This document shows positions 8,740-16,830 of a stretch of DNA of 26,013 nt, in pieces. Under the pieces are notes generated by a model. That model was not told the origin of the DNA. It made no database searches and saw only the letters and a list, made by a program, of their open reading frames with translations. Every line of letters starts with the position of its first letter. Position 1 is the stretch's first letter. Position numbers and translations under genes: made by a program. The stretch is from Acidithiobacillus sulfuriphilus (GTDB lineage Bacteria; Pseudomonadota; Gammaproteobacteria; Acidithiobacillales; Acidithiobacillaceae), in the NCBI RefSeq assembly GCF_003721225.1, contig NZ_RIZI01000161.1:1-26013 (forward strand), read 5' to 3'.

Positions 8740-9957
8740 ATGCATGCCGAAATAACCGTTCTGACCAATGGCGTGGCCGTCATCAGCGAGCACCTGCCGG
8801 GACGGCAGGGCGTTGCCTTGTCCTTGAGTCTGGGCAACGGTAGCCGCGATCAGCTTAGGGAGGAAAATGGCTTTGCCCATCTCTTGGAGCACATGGTCTT
8901 CAAGGGCTCTCTGCTGCGGGATGCCGATGCCTTGAATGCGGCCATGGAGGCCCTGGGCGGGACCATCAACGCCTTTACGGATCGGGAAATGACGGTCTTT
9001 CATGGGACCATGCTGGCCGAGGATGCCGGGGCGGGGTTTGCCTTGCTGGAAGAAATGCTGATGCGGCCCAAGTTCGCCCATGCCGATTTGCGCCTGGAGA
9101 AGCAGGTGGTGGCCCAGGAGGCCGCCATGGCGGCCGAGGATATTGAGGACTGGGTGCAGGAGCGGGTATTGCGGGAGTTGTGGGGGGATCATTCCCTGGC
9201 GTGGCCGGTCCTGGGCAGCGCACGCTGCATCCGCCAAGCGAGCCGGCGGCGCCTGGTGGCTTATCATGCGCGGGTCCTGAGGGAGTCGCGGCTGGTGGTG
9301 GTGGGTGTGGGGAAGGTGGCCCACGATACCCTCTGTCGCTGGGCCGAGGGGGCCTTTGGGGATATTGCTCCGCAGCCGCGTGGAGCGGACCAGCCGCCGA
9401 CCTTCCGCATCGGTCGGCGGCTGGTGCATCGCCCCCAGGCGCAGCAGGCGCACCTGGTTTGGGCGGCCCAGGCGTGCAGCGTTGCGGATCCGGATTATTA
9501 CGCCTATGCGGTGGCAAATTTGATCCTGGGCGGCGGCACGGCCTCTCACCTCTTCCGCGAACTGCGCGAGCGTCGTGGCCTGGCTTATCAGGTCTTTTCG
9601 CACCTGGAGGCGCTTCGGGATGCGGGGGAGTGGATGATTTATGTGGCGACGCCCGCCCGCTCGCGGGACGAAACGGCCGTTGCCATGGCCGAGGTCCTGC
9701 ATCGTCTGATGGAGAACGGTCCGGAGGCGGAGGAATTGGCGGGGGCCAAACGCAGTCTGCGCGTGCAGATCCTGCTGGGCCAGGAGGATGTGGAAACGCG
9801 CATGGCGCGGCTGGGGCGGCAGTGGCTCTACCTGGGCCGCTGCATCGCGGTGGAGGAGTCCCTCCAGCGGCTGGCCGCAGTGGATGCCGCCGCGGTCACG
9901 GCAGTGCTGAGCAAGGCCTGGGGACAGCGTTTTGAACTCAGTTGCCTCCCGGGATAG
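8740..9957 (+). CDS. M16 family zinc metallopeptidase
   Basis: This is a pitrilysin/mitochondrial-processing-peptidase type protease. About 405 residues cover one full M16 unit of two homologous halves. The inverted zinc motif HxxEH is intact as HLLEH (His47, Glu50, His51), and Glu127 in QVVAQEAAM lies where the third ligand is expected, so it should be active. The second half has the expected LGGGTASHLFRELRERRGLAYQV block. I see no signal peptide. I chose ATG 8740 because GGGAGA lies 7 nt upstream and LTNGVAVISE then follows at the usual distance; ATG 8725 is an alternative. Many proteobacteria carry M16 genes in pairs with an inactive partner, but no partner is present here. The substrate is unknown. 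Confidence 0.92.
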   Translation: MHAEITVLTNGVAVISEHLPGRQGVALSLSLGNGSRDQLREENGFAHLLEHMVFKGSLLRDADALNAAMEALGGTINAFTDREMTVFHGTMLAEDAGAGFALLEEMLMRPKFAHADLRLEKQVVAQEAAMAAEDIEDWVQERVLRELWGDHSLAWPVLGSARCIRQASRRRLVAYHARVLRESRLVVVGVGKVAHDTLCRWAEGAFGDIAPQPRGADQPPTFRIGRRLVHRPQAQQAHLVWAAQACSVADPDYYAYAVANLILGGGTASHLFRELRERRGLAYQVFSHLEALRDAGEWMIYVATPARSRDETAVAMAEVLHRLMENGPEAEELAGAKRSLRVQILLGQEDVETRMARLGRQWLYLGRCIAVEESLQRLAAVDAAAVTAVLSKAWGQRFELSCLPG

Positions 9958-9998
9958 GGCCGCCGAGCGGTCTCTTCGCGCAGAAGGCCTTGGGCGGC

Positions 9999-10751
9999 TT
10001 ACTGGAACTGGTCTTTCCAGGAACGTAACGCCGTAAAAATGCTGAGGGGATCGTTGGGAACGCTGAGGTCATGCGCTTGTACCGCGGCAATGAGCGATGA
10101 CTCCCGGACCCGGAGGAAGGGATTGCTGGCCCGTTCCAGGCCGATGGTGGAGGGGAGAGTGGGCCGGCCTGTCAAGCGTTGCCGCTCTGCCCGCCGCTCC
10201 CGTTCGCGGAGGATGGGGTGATCGGGTTCGAGATGGCGGGCAAAGCGCAGGTTGCTCAGGGTATATTCATGGGCGCAATAGACCTGGGTCGCGTCGGGAA
10301 GGGCGGCGAGGCGATCCAGGCTGTGGAGCATTTGCGCGGGGGTGCCTTCAAAGAGGCGCCCGCAGCCGGCGGCAAAGAGCGTGTCCCCGCAAAAGAGCTG
10401 CTGATCTACCAGGTAAGCGAGGTGGTCGCGGGTGTGGCCCGGCAGCTCCATGATGGTCACCGGGACTCCGTCAATGGCATACTTGCCTTCCTGAAGGGGA
10501 TGGGTGAGGGAGGGAATGCGGGTGTTGGCGCCGTATACGGGTATCTTGAATTGCGCGGCAAGGGCGGCGACGCCGCCGACATGGTCGGTGTGATGATGGG
10601 TGCAGAGGATGGCCGTTGGCGGACATCGGTCCTGTTGGATCCAGTCCAGGACCGGCTCGGCAGCGCCGGGATCGATGATCCAGCAGGCGGTGTCGGCGGT
10701 GACGGCATAGATGTAATTGTCGGTGAAGGCGGGAATGAAATGGATGTCCAT
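9999..10751 (-). CDS. gloB: Hydroxyacylglutathione hydrolase (glyoxalase II)
   Basis: GloB hydrolyses S-lactoylglutathione to lactate and glutathione, the second step of methylglyoxal detoxification. The 250-residue protein has the metallo-beta-lactamase signature THHHTDH at 51-57. Further metal ligands fit at His106 and His110 (PGHTRDH), Asp123 (FCGDTLF) and His161 (CAHEYT). The C-terminal helical domain includes the NPFLR block that contacts glutathione in this family. It is transcribed away from the yafS-like gene, with 72 nt between the two starts, and converges on the M16 gene. The partner enzyme gloA lies about 2 kb away at 12795-13202. Confidence 0.97.
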   Translation of the reverse strand: MDIHFIPAFTDNYIYAVTADTACWIIDPGAAEPVLDWIQQDRCPPTAILCTHHHTDHVGGVAALAAQFKIPVYGANTRIPSLTHPLQEGKYAIDGVPVTIMELPGHTRDHLAYLVDQQLFCGDTLFAAGCGRLFEGTPAQMLHSLDRLAALPDATQVYCAHEYTLSNLRFARHLEPDHPILRERERRAERQRLTGRPTLPSTIGLERASNPFLRVRESSLIAAVQAHDLSVPNDPLSIFTALRSWKDQFQ

Positions 10752-10801
10752 GGCCTGAACTCGTGCGCTGTTGGAGGCTCCAGAGTAGCATAAGGAGGAT
10801 C

Positions 10802-10831
10802 ATGGATAATCCTGCGGAGGGGTATGGCTAG
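10802..10831 (+). other. Possible 9-codon leader ORF ahead of the methyltransferase
   Basis: ATG 10802 stands three bases after a consensus ribosome site, AAGGAGG (10792-10798). It opens a frame of nine codons (MDNPAEGYG) that stops with TAG at 10829-10831, overlapping the methyltransferase start at 10824 in another frame. The spacing is short. It may be a coupling peptide or chance; no homology can be judged at this length. Confidence 0.25.
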
Positions 10832-11582
10832 GTCGCAGAAGCGGCAGCAGAGGGCGTCGCAATGGTGGGAAACCCATGGCGGCCGCCTGCTCCTGGATCG
10901 TGCCCGTGAACTGTTGCCGCGTTGGCTGACCCGCCTGCAGCCGGAGGCGGTTTTACAGTTGGGGCAACCCGTTTTTTGGGGTTTGCCGCCGGGCATTCAT
11001 CATGCCTGGGTTTTGCTCAATGATGGTTTTTCCCTGCCGACGGGGGGTTATCTCCAGGCCTATGGCCGTTGCGATGCCTTGCCTTTAGCGTCCATGCGCT
11101 TTGATCTGGTGATTGTTCCCTTTTGCCTGAGCCGCATGGCAGATCCGCAGCGCACCCTGGCGGAGTGCTGGCGGGTGTTGCGGCCGGAAGGCCATATCCT
11201 GATCATGGATTTCAACCCGGGCGGCAGCCTGAACGTGCTGCGCCGCTGGCATCTCTGGCGGCGCGACCGGAACTGGCCGTGGTGGCGGCCCTTCCTTTCC
11301 CTCGGGCAATTGCGCGGGCTGCTGGAGGAGCAGGACTTTACCCTGCGGGAAGGGCGTTATTTTCAATATACCTTGCCCGGACTGAAAGAGAATGCGCAAT
11401 GGCTGGAGTTGATGGGGGACCGCTGGTGGCCGGCTGGCGCCAACGCCTACCTGCTTCTGGCGAAGCGCCGGGAAGCCGGGCTTCCGCCGCCGGAACTCTT
11501 GTGGCAGAGCTATCTGCGGCGCCGCCGTCGGCGGGCGCTGGCCTCCGGGGTGCCGGCCACCTTTGCCCGGGATAAGGATTGA
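10824..11582 (+). CDS. YafS-type SAM-dependent methyltransferase-like protein
   Basis: The fold is that of a class I methyltransferase of the Methyltransf_11 type. Residues 84-130 read CDALPLASMRFDLVIVPFCL, then ADPQRTLAECWRVLRPEGHI and LIMDFNPGGSLN, matching motifs II to post-III. The SAM-binding motif I, normally a glycine-rich loop after the first strand, is degenerate: AVLQLGQPVFWG at 42-53. The same feature, the FNP block and the position between gloB and rnhA/dnaQ recall E. coli YafS, whose function is not established to my knowledge. The C-terminus ends with a run of six arginines (near 231-236), which suggests nucleic-acid or membrane-surface binding. ATG 10824 has GGAGG only 3 nt upstream. 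The rnhA start follows after 6 nt, so the two are probably co-transcribed. Confidence 0.8.
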   Translation: MARSQKRQQRASQWWETHGGRLLLDRARELLPRWLTRLQPEAVLQLGQPVFWGLPPGIHHAWVLLNDGFSLPTGGYLQAYGRCDALPLASMRFDLVIVPFCLSRMADPQRTLAECWRVLRPEGHILIMDFNPGGSLNVLRRWHLWRRDRNWPWWRPFLSLGQLRGLLEEQDFTLREGRYFQYTLPGLKENAQWLELMGDRWWPAGANAYLLLAKRREAGLPPPELLWQSYLRRRRRRALASGVPATFARDKD

Positions 11583-11588
11583 TGCGCT

Positions 11589-12065
11589 ATGGTGGATAAG
11601 ACGGTGGAGATTTATACCGATGGCGGTTGCCGGGGAAACCCGGGTAGCGGCGCGTGGGCGGCCTTGCTGCGGCAGGGGCCGGTGGAGAAGATCCTGTGGG
11701 GTTTTGCGCCCAGCACGACCAACAACCGGATGGAGTTGACCGCTGCCCTCATGGGGTTGGAGGCTTTGAAGCGTCCGCTGGCGGTGCGGGTGATCAGCGA
11801 TTCGCGCTATTTGCAAGATGGCATGATGAAATGGCTGCCGGCATGGCAGCGCCGGGGCTGGCGTACGGCGAGCGGTGCTGCGGTGAAAAACCAGGATCTC
11901 TGGGAGCGCCTGTCCGCCGCCGCCAAGGCCCACCAAGTGCAGTGGGAATGGGTGCGCGGCCACAATGGTCACGAGGAAAACGAGCAGGTGGATCGTGTTC
12001 TCAATGCCGTGATGGATCGTTACGCGGGGACGACGGCGGCGCAGCAAGGGGAGGGCTGGTCATGA
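11589..12065 (+). CDS. rnhA: Ribonuclease HI
   Basis: RNase HI cuts the RNA strand of RNA-DNA hybrids (R-loops, primers). The 158-residue protein has all four catalytic acids: Asp11 in YTDGGCRGNPG, Glu49 in NNRMELTA, Asp71 in SDSRY and Asp135 in ENEQVD. The catalytic-loop His is represented by GHNGHEENE at 124-132. Length matches E. coli (155). It lies 6 nt after the methyltransferase stop, and its own stop overlaps the dnaQ start (ATGA at 12062-12065), so synthesis of RNase HI and the proofreading subunit is probably coupled. Confidence 0.97.
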   Translation: MVDKTVEIYTDGGCRGNPGSGAWAALLRQGPVEKILWGFAPSTTNNRMELTAALMGLEALKRPLAVRVISDSRYLQDGMMKWLPAWQRRGWRTASGAAVKNQDLWERLSAAAKAHQVQWEWVRGHNGHEENEQVDRVLNAVMDRYAGTTAAQQGEGWS

Positions 12066-12769
12066 GGCAGGTGGTGCTGGATACGGAAACTACCGGGGTG
12101 GACTGGAAGCAGGGGCATCGGGTCATCGAAATCGGCGCGGTGGAACTGCTGGACCGCCGTTTGAGCGGTCGCCATTACCAGCAATACCTGAATCCGGAGC
12201 GCCCCAGCGACCCTGACGCCATTCGCGTGCATGGCATCACCGATGCCTTTTTGCAGGATAAACCGCGTTTTGCCGAGGTGGCGGAGGAGTTTTTGGCCTT
12301 CATCGCCGGTGCCGAATTGATCATCCACAATGCGCCCTTTGATATGGGTTTCATCAACCACGAATTGCGCCGCGCAAGCCGCAAGCCCATTGCCCCACCG
12401 GTGCTGGATACCCTGGTGGATGCCCGCCGCCGACATCCCGGCCAGAAGAATGACTTGAACAGCCTATGCCGCCGTTACGGGGTGGATAACAGCGGTCGTG
12501 AGCTGCACGGTGCCTTGCTGGATTGTGAAATCCTCGCCCAGGTCTATCTGGCCATGACCGGCGGTCAGGTGGATATGGGTCTGGATACGGGCAAGGAGAT
12601 ACATGGGGGGGCAGCGCAGACGATGGCTCCCATGCCCGGCGGTCCGGCGCTGCGCCAATCTCCCCTGCGGGTCATTGCCGCCAGCGCTGCCGAGCGTGAG
12701 CTCCATCGCCGCTATCTGGCGGGCATGGGCGAGGGTGCTTGTCTATGGCCTCAGGATGGGAGTGATTGA
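12062..12769 (+). CDS. dnaQ: DNA polymerase III epsilon subunit (3'-5' proofreading exonuclease)
   Basis: Epsilon removes misincorporated bases within the Pol III core. The 235-residue protein carries the DEDDh exonuclease motifs: Exo I DTETTG with Asp7 and Glu9, Exo II HNAPFDMGF with Asp94, and Exo III HGALLDCEIL with His149 and Asp154. VYLAMTGGQ and a C-terminal tail (about 180-235) for polymerase binding follow, as in E. coli (243 aa). An open frame extends far upstream, but it is the shifted shadow of rnhA. ATG 12062 is chosen for the family N-terminus and the four-base overlap. A run of seven G residues lies at 12605-12611. It converges with gloA after 25 nt; I see only a poor imperfect hairpin between them. 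Confidence 0.97.
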   Translation: MRQVVLDTETTGVDWKQGHRVIEIGAVELLDRRLSGRHYQQYLNPERPSDPDAIRVHGITDAFLQDKPRFAEVAEEFLAFIAGAELIIHNAPFDMGFINHELRRASRKPIAPPVLDTLVDARRRHPGQKNDLNSLCRRYGVDNSGRELHGALLDCEILAQVYLAMTGGQVDMGLDTGKEIHGGAAQTMAPMPGGPALRQSPLRVIAASAAERELHRRYLAGMGEGACLWPQDGSD

Positions 12770-12794
12770 ACGGCGTTATCGACCGAATCGATCC

Positions 12795-13202
12795 TTATGC
12801 CGGGTGTTCGTCGAAGGCGACGCCGCGCTCGATCAGTTCGATGCGGTAACCGTCCGGATCTTCGACAAAGGCGATGACCGTCTGTCCATGTTGCATGGGT
12901 CCGGCTTCGCGCACCACGCGGCCACCCCGGGCCTTGATGGCTGCGCAGGCCTCCGCCGCATTTTCCACCTCGATGGCGATATGACCGAAGGCGTTGCCCA
13001 GTTCGTAGGTGCGTACGCCCCAGTTGTAGGTCAGCTCGATGACGGCGCCTGCGCTTTCATCCTGATAGCCGACAAAGGCGAGGGTGAATTTCCCTTCCGG
13101 ATAATCCTTGCGGCGCAGGATCTGCATGCCGAGCACTTCGGTATAAAACTGCATGGAGCGATCGAGATCGCCAACGCGGAGCATGGTGTGCAGGATGCGC
13201 AT
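12795..13202 (-). CDS. gloA: Lactoylglutathione lyase (glyoxalase I)
   Basis: GloA isomerises the methylglyoxal-glutathione adduct to S-lactoylglutathione. The 135-residue protein has the four metal ligands at the same positions as E. coli GloA: His5, Glu56 (VIELTYNWG), His74 (GHIAIEV) and Glu122 (GYRIELIE). The family phrases [20 protein letters not shown] and [11 protein letters not shown] are clear. It is the last gene of the lysC-argD-argF-argG-ppnP-gloA unit, starting 11 nt after the ppnP stop with AAAGGAGAG as ribosome site. No link between arginine synthesis and methylglyoxal is obvious, so co-transcription may simply be convenient. Confidence 0.97.
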   Translation of the reverse strand: MRILHTMLRVGDLDRSMQFYTEVLGMQILRRKDYPEGKFTLAFVGYQDESAGAVIELTYNWGVRTYELGNAFGHIAIEVENAAEACAAIKARGGRVVREAGPMQHGQTVIAFVEDPDGYRIELIERGVAFDEHPA

Positions 13203-13213
13203 GATACTCTCCT

Positions 13214-13531
13214 TTAGGGGGTGAGCAGGTAGTCCAGGGCTTCGATGACTTCCAGTTGGTAGCTTTGCTGGGCGGGGATAACGAGGGTGTCACCCTCCCG
13301 CAACTCCTGGGCACTCTCGGTCCCGCTTTGCCGATAGTAGGCAAGGCCGGCCAGGATCCGGAGGGTTTCCCCCGCATCGCTCTGCAGGGTATAGGTGCCC
13401 GGATGGAGCAAGGCCAGGGTATGCATGCTGCCATCGGCAAGGATGACGCTGCGCTCGCTGCGGCGTCCCTCCAGGGACAGACGGGAACCCTTGCCCAGGG
13501 CTGCGACGGGAATGTGGCCGTCCATGCTCAT
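13214..13531 (-). CDS. ppnP: PpnP-like (DUF1255) pyrimidine/purine nucleoside phosphorylase
   Basis: This small cupin has 105 residues. Aligned by eye with E. coli PpnP (94 aa), the [19 protein letters not shown] stretch corresponds to its GEYTFSTAEPEEMTVISG. The following [19 protein letters not shown] and ALDYLL correspond to the cupin second motif and C-terminal strand. PpnP in E. coli splits a wide range of nucleosides with phosphate; that activity is inferred here. An N-terminal extension of about 10 residues is unlike E. coli. The start overlaps the argG stop (ATGA at 13531-13528), with a second in-frame ATG two codons on. Overall identity is low, so a different cupin role remains possible. 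Confidence 0.7.
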   Translation of the reverse strand: MSMDGHIPVAALGKGSRLSLEGRRSERSVILADGSMHTLALLHPGTYTLQSDAGETLRILAGLAYYRQSGTESAQELREGDTLVIPAQQSYQLEVIEALDYLLTP

Positions 13532-14727
13532 CCCTGGAGACGTCTTTCGATGCGCAGACGCAGGGCGTTGAGCTTGATGAAGCCCTCGGCGTCCTTCTGG
13601 TTGTAGGCCCCGGCGTCGTCTTCAAAGGTGGCGATGCGGGGATCGAAGAGGGTATTGGCCGATTGGCGGCCCACCACCATGCAAGTGCCCTTGTAGAGCT
13701 TCAAGCGGACTACGCCGTTGACCAAACGCTGGGTGCCGTCGATAAGGCCCTGCAGGGCGCGCCGCTCCGGGCTCCACCAGAAGCCATTGTAGATGATGCT
13801 GGCGTAGCGGGGCATGAGCTCGTCCTTGAGGTGGGCCACCTCCCGGTCCAGGGTAATGGACTCCAGGGCGCGATGGGCCTTGAGGAGGATGGTACCGCCG
13901 GGGGTTTCGTAGCAGCCTCGGGATTTCATGCCCACATAGCGGTTTTCCACGATGTCCAGGCGGCCGATACCATGTTCCCCGCCAACCGTGTTCAGATGGG
14001 CAAGAAGCTGTGCTGGCGGGAGGGCCTCACCGTCAATGGCGATGGGATCGCCATGGGCGAAGGTGATTTCCAGGTAGCGGGGCTGCTGGGGGGCCTTTTC
14101 CGGATCCTGGGTCCAGCGCCACATGCTGGCTTCGGGCTCCGCCCAGGGGTCTTCCAGGATCCCGCCTTCGTAGGAGATATGGAGGAGATTGGCATCCATG
14201 GAATAGGGGGATTTTTGCCCATGGCGCTCCACCGGGATGCCATGCCGCTCGGCGTAGGCCAGGAGCTTCTCCCGGGAGTTGAGATCCCATTCCCGCCAGG
14301 GGGCGATGACCTTGATGTCCGGATTGAGGGCATAGGCCCCCAATTCGAAGCGCACCTGATCATTGCCTTTGCCGGTGGCGCCGTGGGCGACGGCATCGGC
14401 CCCCACTTCGTCGGCAATTTCCACCATACGCTTGGCGATGAGCGGCCGGGCGATGGAGGTGCCGAGCAGATACTCGCCTTCGTAAATGGTATTGGCGCGG
14501 AACATGGGAAAGACGAAATCGCGCACAAACTCCTCGCGCAGGTCATCGACGAAGACTTCCCGGGCGCCCAGTTGGGTGGCCTTGGCCCGGGCGGGTTCCA
14601 GTTCCTCTCCCTGGCCGATGTCGGCGGTGAAGGTGATGACTTCACATTGATAGGTGTCCTGCAGCCATTTGAGGATAACCGAGGTATCCAGTCCGCCGGA
14701 ATAGGCGAGGACGACTTTTTTGACCAT
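13528..14727 (-). CDS. argG: Argininosuccinate synthase
   Basis: ArgG joins citrulline and aspartate with ATP to make argininosuccinate, the penultimate step of arginine synthesis. The 399-residue protein begins [16 protein letters not shown], with the ATP-pyrophosphatase loop SGGLDTS at 10-16. It continues with the conserved [15 protein letters not shown] and [17 protein letters not shown] blocks and the C-terminal GYNQ-like [14 protein letters not shown] 14727 has GGAGGATAAG upstream and fits the family start; a longer frame upstream is the shadow of argF. It follows argF after 4 nt and overlaps ppnP by four bases. Confidence 0.98.
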   Translation of the reverse strand: MVKKVVLAYSGGLDTSVILKWLQDTYQCEVITFTADIGQGEELEPARAKATQLGAREVFVDDLREEFVRDFVFPMFRANTIYEGEYLLGTSIARPLIAKRMVEIADEVGADAVAHGATGKGNDQVRFELGAYALNPDIKVIAPWREWDLNSREKLLAYAERHGIPVERHGQKSPYSMDANLLHISYEGGILEDPWAEPEASMWRWTQDPEKAPQQPRYLEITFAHGDPIAIDGEALPPAQLLAHLNTVGGEHGIGRLDIVENRYVGMKSRGCYETPGGTILLKAHRALESITLDREVAHLKDELMPRYASIIYNGFWWSPERRALQGLIDGTQRLVNGVVRLKLYKGTCMVVGRQSANTLFDPRIATFEDDAGAYNQKDAEGFIKLNALRLRIERRLQG

Positions 14728-14731
14728 CTGC

Positions 14732-15667
14732 TTATCCTCCGTGGGTCGCAGCCACCGGGCCGAGACCGAATAAAAATTCCATGAGCGCCTTTTGGGCATG
14801 GAGACGATTTTCCGCTTCTTCCCAGACCAGGGAGCGGGCGCCGTCGATGACCTCCGCGGTGACCTCCTCGCCGCGATGGGCGGGGAGGCAGTGCATGAAG
14901 ATGGCGTCGGGGGCCGCGGCGGCCATGAGGGCGGCGTTGACCTGGAAGGGCCAAAGGGTGGCATGGCGGGCGGTCGCCTCCTCTTCCTGCCCCATGCTGG
15001 TCCAGACATCGGTGACGACGAGGTCGGCACCCTGCACGGCTTGCCGGGCGTCATGGACGATTTCTACCCGTTCTGCCGTCATGGCCATGATCTCCGGGGC
15101 GGGCAGGTAGCCGTCCGGGGTGCCGATGCGCAGGTGGAAATTCAGCAGGGTGGCCGCCTCCATCCAGGAGTGAGCCATGTTGTTGGCACCGTCACCAATG
15201 AAGGCCACCGTTCTGCCCGCAAGCGTGCCCCAGTGCTCCAGGGCGGTCATCAGGTCGGCGAGGAGTTGACAAGGGTGATGATCGTCGGAGAGGCCATTGA
15301 TCACGGGCACCCGTGAGCAGGCGGCAAAGCGCTCCAGGTTGTTGTGCGCGAAGGTGCGGATCATGACCATGTCGACCATGCGCGAGAGCACCCGGGCCGT
15401 ATCCTCGATGGTCTCGCCCCGGCCGAGCTGGGTGTCGCGGGGGGACAGAAAGAGGGCGTGTCCGCCGAGCTGGGTCATTCCTGTTTCAAAGGAAACCCGC
15501 GTGCGGGTGGAGGACTTTTCAAAGATCATGGCCAGGGTCCGGCCCCCGCAAGGGGCATAGCGTTCCCCCTGCCGCTGCAGGGCCTTGAGGGCGATGGCGC
15601 GTTGCAGCAGGGCGAGGATTTCGTCCCGGCCGAGGTCGTTGAGACGCAAAAAATGGCGCATGCTCAT
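14732..15667 (-). CDS. argF: Ornithine carbamoyltransferase
   Basis: ArgF makes citrulline from ornithine and carbamoyl phosphate. The 311-residue protein has the carbamoyl-phosphate motif SSTRTR at 52-57, the HPCQ motif at 131-134, DVWTSMGQE at 220-228 and the ornithine-site motif HCLPAHRG at 259-266, all intact. The start overlaps the argD stop (ATGA at 15667-15664). A second ATG two codons later (15661) reads MRHFLRL and is equally possible; GGGAGAGGGC serves either. The much longer open frame upstream is a shifted shadow of argD. Confidence 0.97.
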   Translation of the reverse strand: MSMRHFLRLNDLGRDEILALLQRAIALKALQRQGERYAPCGGRTLAMIFEKSSTRTRVSFETGMTQLGGHALFLSPRDTQLGRGETIEDTARVLSRMVDMVMIRTFAHNNLERFAACSRVPVINGLSDDHHPCQLLADLMTALEHWGTLAGRTVAFIGDGANNMAHSWMEAATLLNFHLRIGTPDGYLPAPEIMAMTAERVEIVHDARQAVQGADLVVTDVWTSMGQEEEATARHATLWPFQVNAALMAAAAPDAIFMHCLPAHRGEEVTAEVIDGARSLVWEEAENRLHAQKALMEFLFGLGPVAATHGG

Positions 15668-16830
15668 GCCCTCTCCCGGAGCAGTTCCACGAGCCCTTCC
15701 ACCAGCAGGTCGATCTCGCCTTCCTGGATGATAAGGGGGGGCAGGAGGCGAATCACCCGCTCGGCCGTGACGTTGATGAGGAGGGCCTTCTCCAGGGCGC
15801 GTTCCACCAAGCCCTCGGGCTTGTCGCGCAATTCGATGCCGACCATGAGGCCCATGCCGCGAATATCGACGACCTGGTGATGCGCGGCAAGCCGCTCCCG
15901 CAGCTTCCGGCGCAGGATGGCCCCCATGCGTGCGGCATGGGCGGGGATGGCCTCCTGCTGCATGGTATCGAGGACGGCCTGGGCGACGGCGCAGACCAGC
16001 GGCCCGCCGCCGAAGGTGGTGCCGTGCTTGCCCGGGCTGAATAGGGCGGCGACACGGGCATTGGCGAGCATGGCGCCGATGGGGACGCCGTTGCCGAGTC
16101 CCTTGGCCAGGCTCAGGACGTCCGGCAGGAAACCGGGGAGTTGCTGGTAGGCGAAGAACTGTCCAGTGCGGCCGATACCCGTTTGTACCTCGTCGAGCAT
16201 CAGGAGGATGTCGGCATCGTTGCAAAGGGCGCGCAGGCCGGCGAGAAAACCCTCGGGGGCAGGGCGTACGCCGCCCTCGCCCTGGATGGGCTCCACCAGA
16301 ATGGCGCAGAGATCGGGATTGGCCTGCACCAGGGCCTGGGCCGTGGCCAGATCGCCGTAGGGGGCACGGAGGAAGCCGGGGAGCAGCGGCGCAAAGCCGG
16401 CCTGGATCTTGAAGTTGCCCGTGGCCGTGAGGGTGGCCATGGTGCGACCATGGAAGGCATTGCTGAAGACCAGGATGCGTGGTTCGGCAATCCCCTTGGC
16501 GTGGCCGTGGAGGCGCGCGATCTTGATGGCGGCCTCATTGGCCTCGGCCCCGCTGTTGCAGAAAAAGGCGCCGTCGAGGCCGCTGATGGTACAGAGCGTC
16601 TCGGCCAGCCATTCCTGGGCCGGGATGCGATAGAGGTTGGAGGTGTGCAGGAGGCGTCCGGCCTGTTCCTGGAGGGCGCGGGTCACCGCCGGGTGACTGT
16701 GGCCGAGGCCGCAGACGGCAATGCCCGCCAGGGCGTCCAGGTAGCGTCGCCCGTCGCTGTCCTGGAGCCACACGCCTTCCCCATGGACAAAGGCCACCGG
16801 TAGTCGGGCATAATTGTGCATCAGTCCCAT
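15664..16830 (-). CDS. argD: Acetylornithine aminotransferase (ArgD type)
   Basis: ArgD transfers the amino group between N-acetylornithine and 2-oxoglutarate using PLP. In E. coli the same enzyme also acts as succinyl-diaminopimelate aminotransferase for lysine. The 388-residue class III aminotransferase has [13 protein letters not shown] (90-101), the cofactor Asp in LDEVQTG (212-218) and the Schiff-base Lys243 in [14 protein letters not shown]. Its ATG shares one base with the lysC stop (TGATG), a coupling arrangement; ATG 16821 would remove three residues. Direct neighbourhood with lysC and argF fits a dual lysine/arginine role, but specificity cannot be read from the sequence. A seven-base G/C run lies at 15735-15741. 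Confidence 0.95.
   Translation of the reverse strand: MGLMHNYARLPVAFVHGEGVWLQDSDGRRYLDALAGIAVCGLGHSHPAVTRALQEQAGRLLHTSNLYRIPAQEWLAETLCTISGLDGAFFCNSGAEANEAAIKIARLHGHAKGIAEPRILVFSNAFHGRTMATLTATGNFKIQAGFAPLLPGFLRAPYGDLATAQALVQANPDLCAILVEPIQGEGGVRPAPEGFLAGLRALCNDADILLMLDEVQTGIGRTGQFFAYQQLPGFLPDVLSLAKGLGNGVPIGAMLANARVAALFSPGKHGTTFGGGPLVCAVAQAVLDTMQQEAIPAHAARMGAILRRKLRERLAAHHQVVDIRGMGLMVGIELRDKPEGLVERALEKALLINVTAERVIRLLPPLIIQEGEIDLLVEGLVELLRERA

Noticed and set aside
9959..9998. GCCGCC/GGCGGC inverted repeat between M16 and gloB
   Set aside because: Six base pairs with a loop of nearly 30 nt and only two T residues after it; too weak to call a terminator.
11654..12061. Upstream extension of the dnaQ frame
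   Set aside because: It is the shifted shadow of rnhA; DnaQ family sequence begins exactly at ATG 12062. The same reasoning applies to the long extensions upstream of argG (to 15054) and argF (to 16225).
12771..12802. Hairpin between convergent dnaQ and gloA
   Set aside because: Pairing (CGGC with GCCG, ATCGA with TCGAT) is interrupted by mismatches and no T run follows on either strand.
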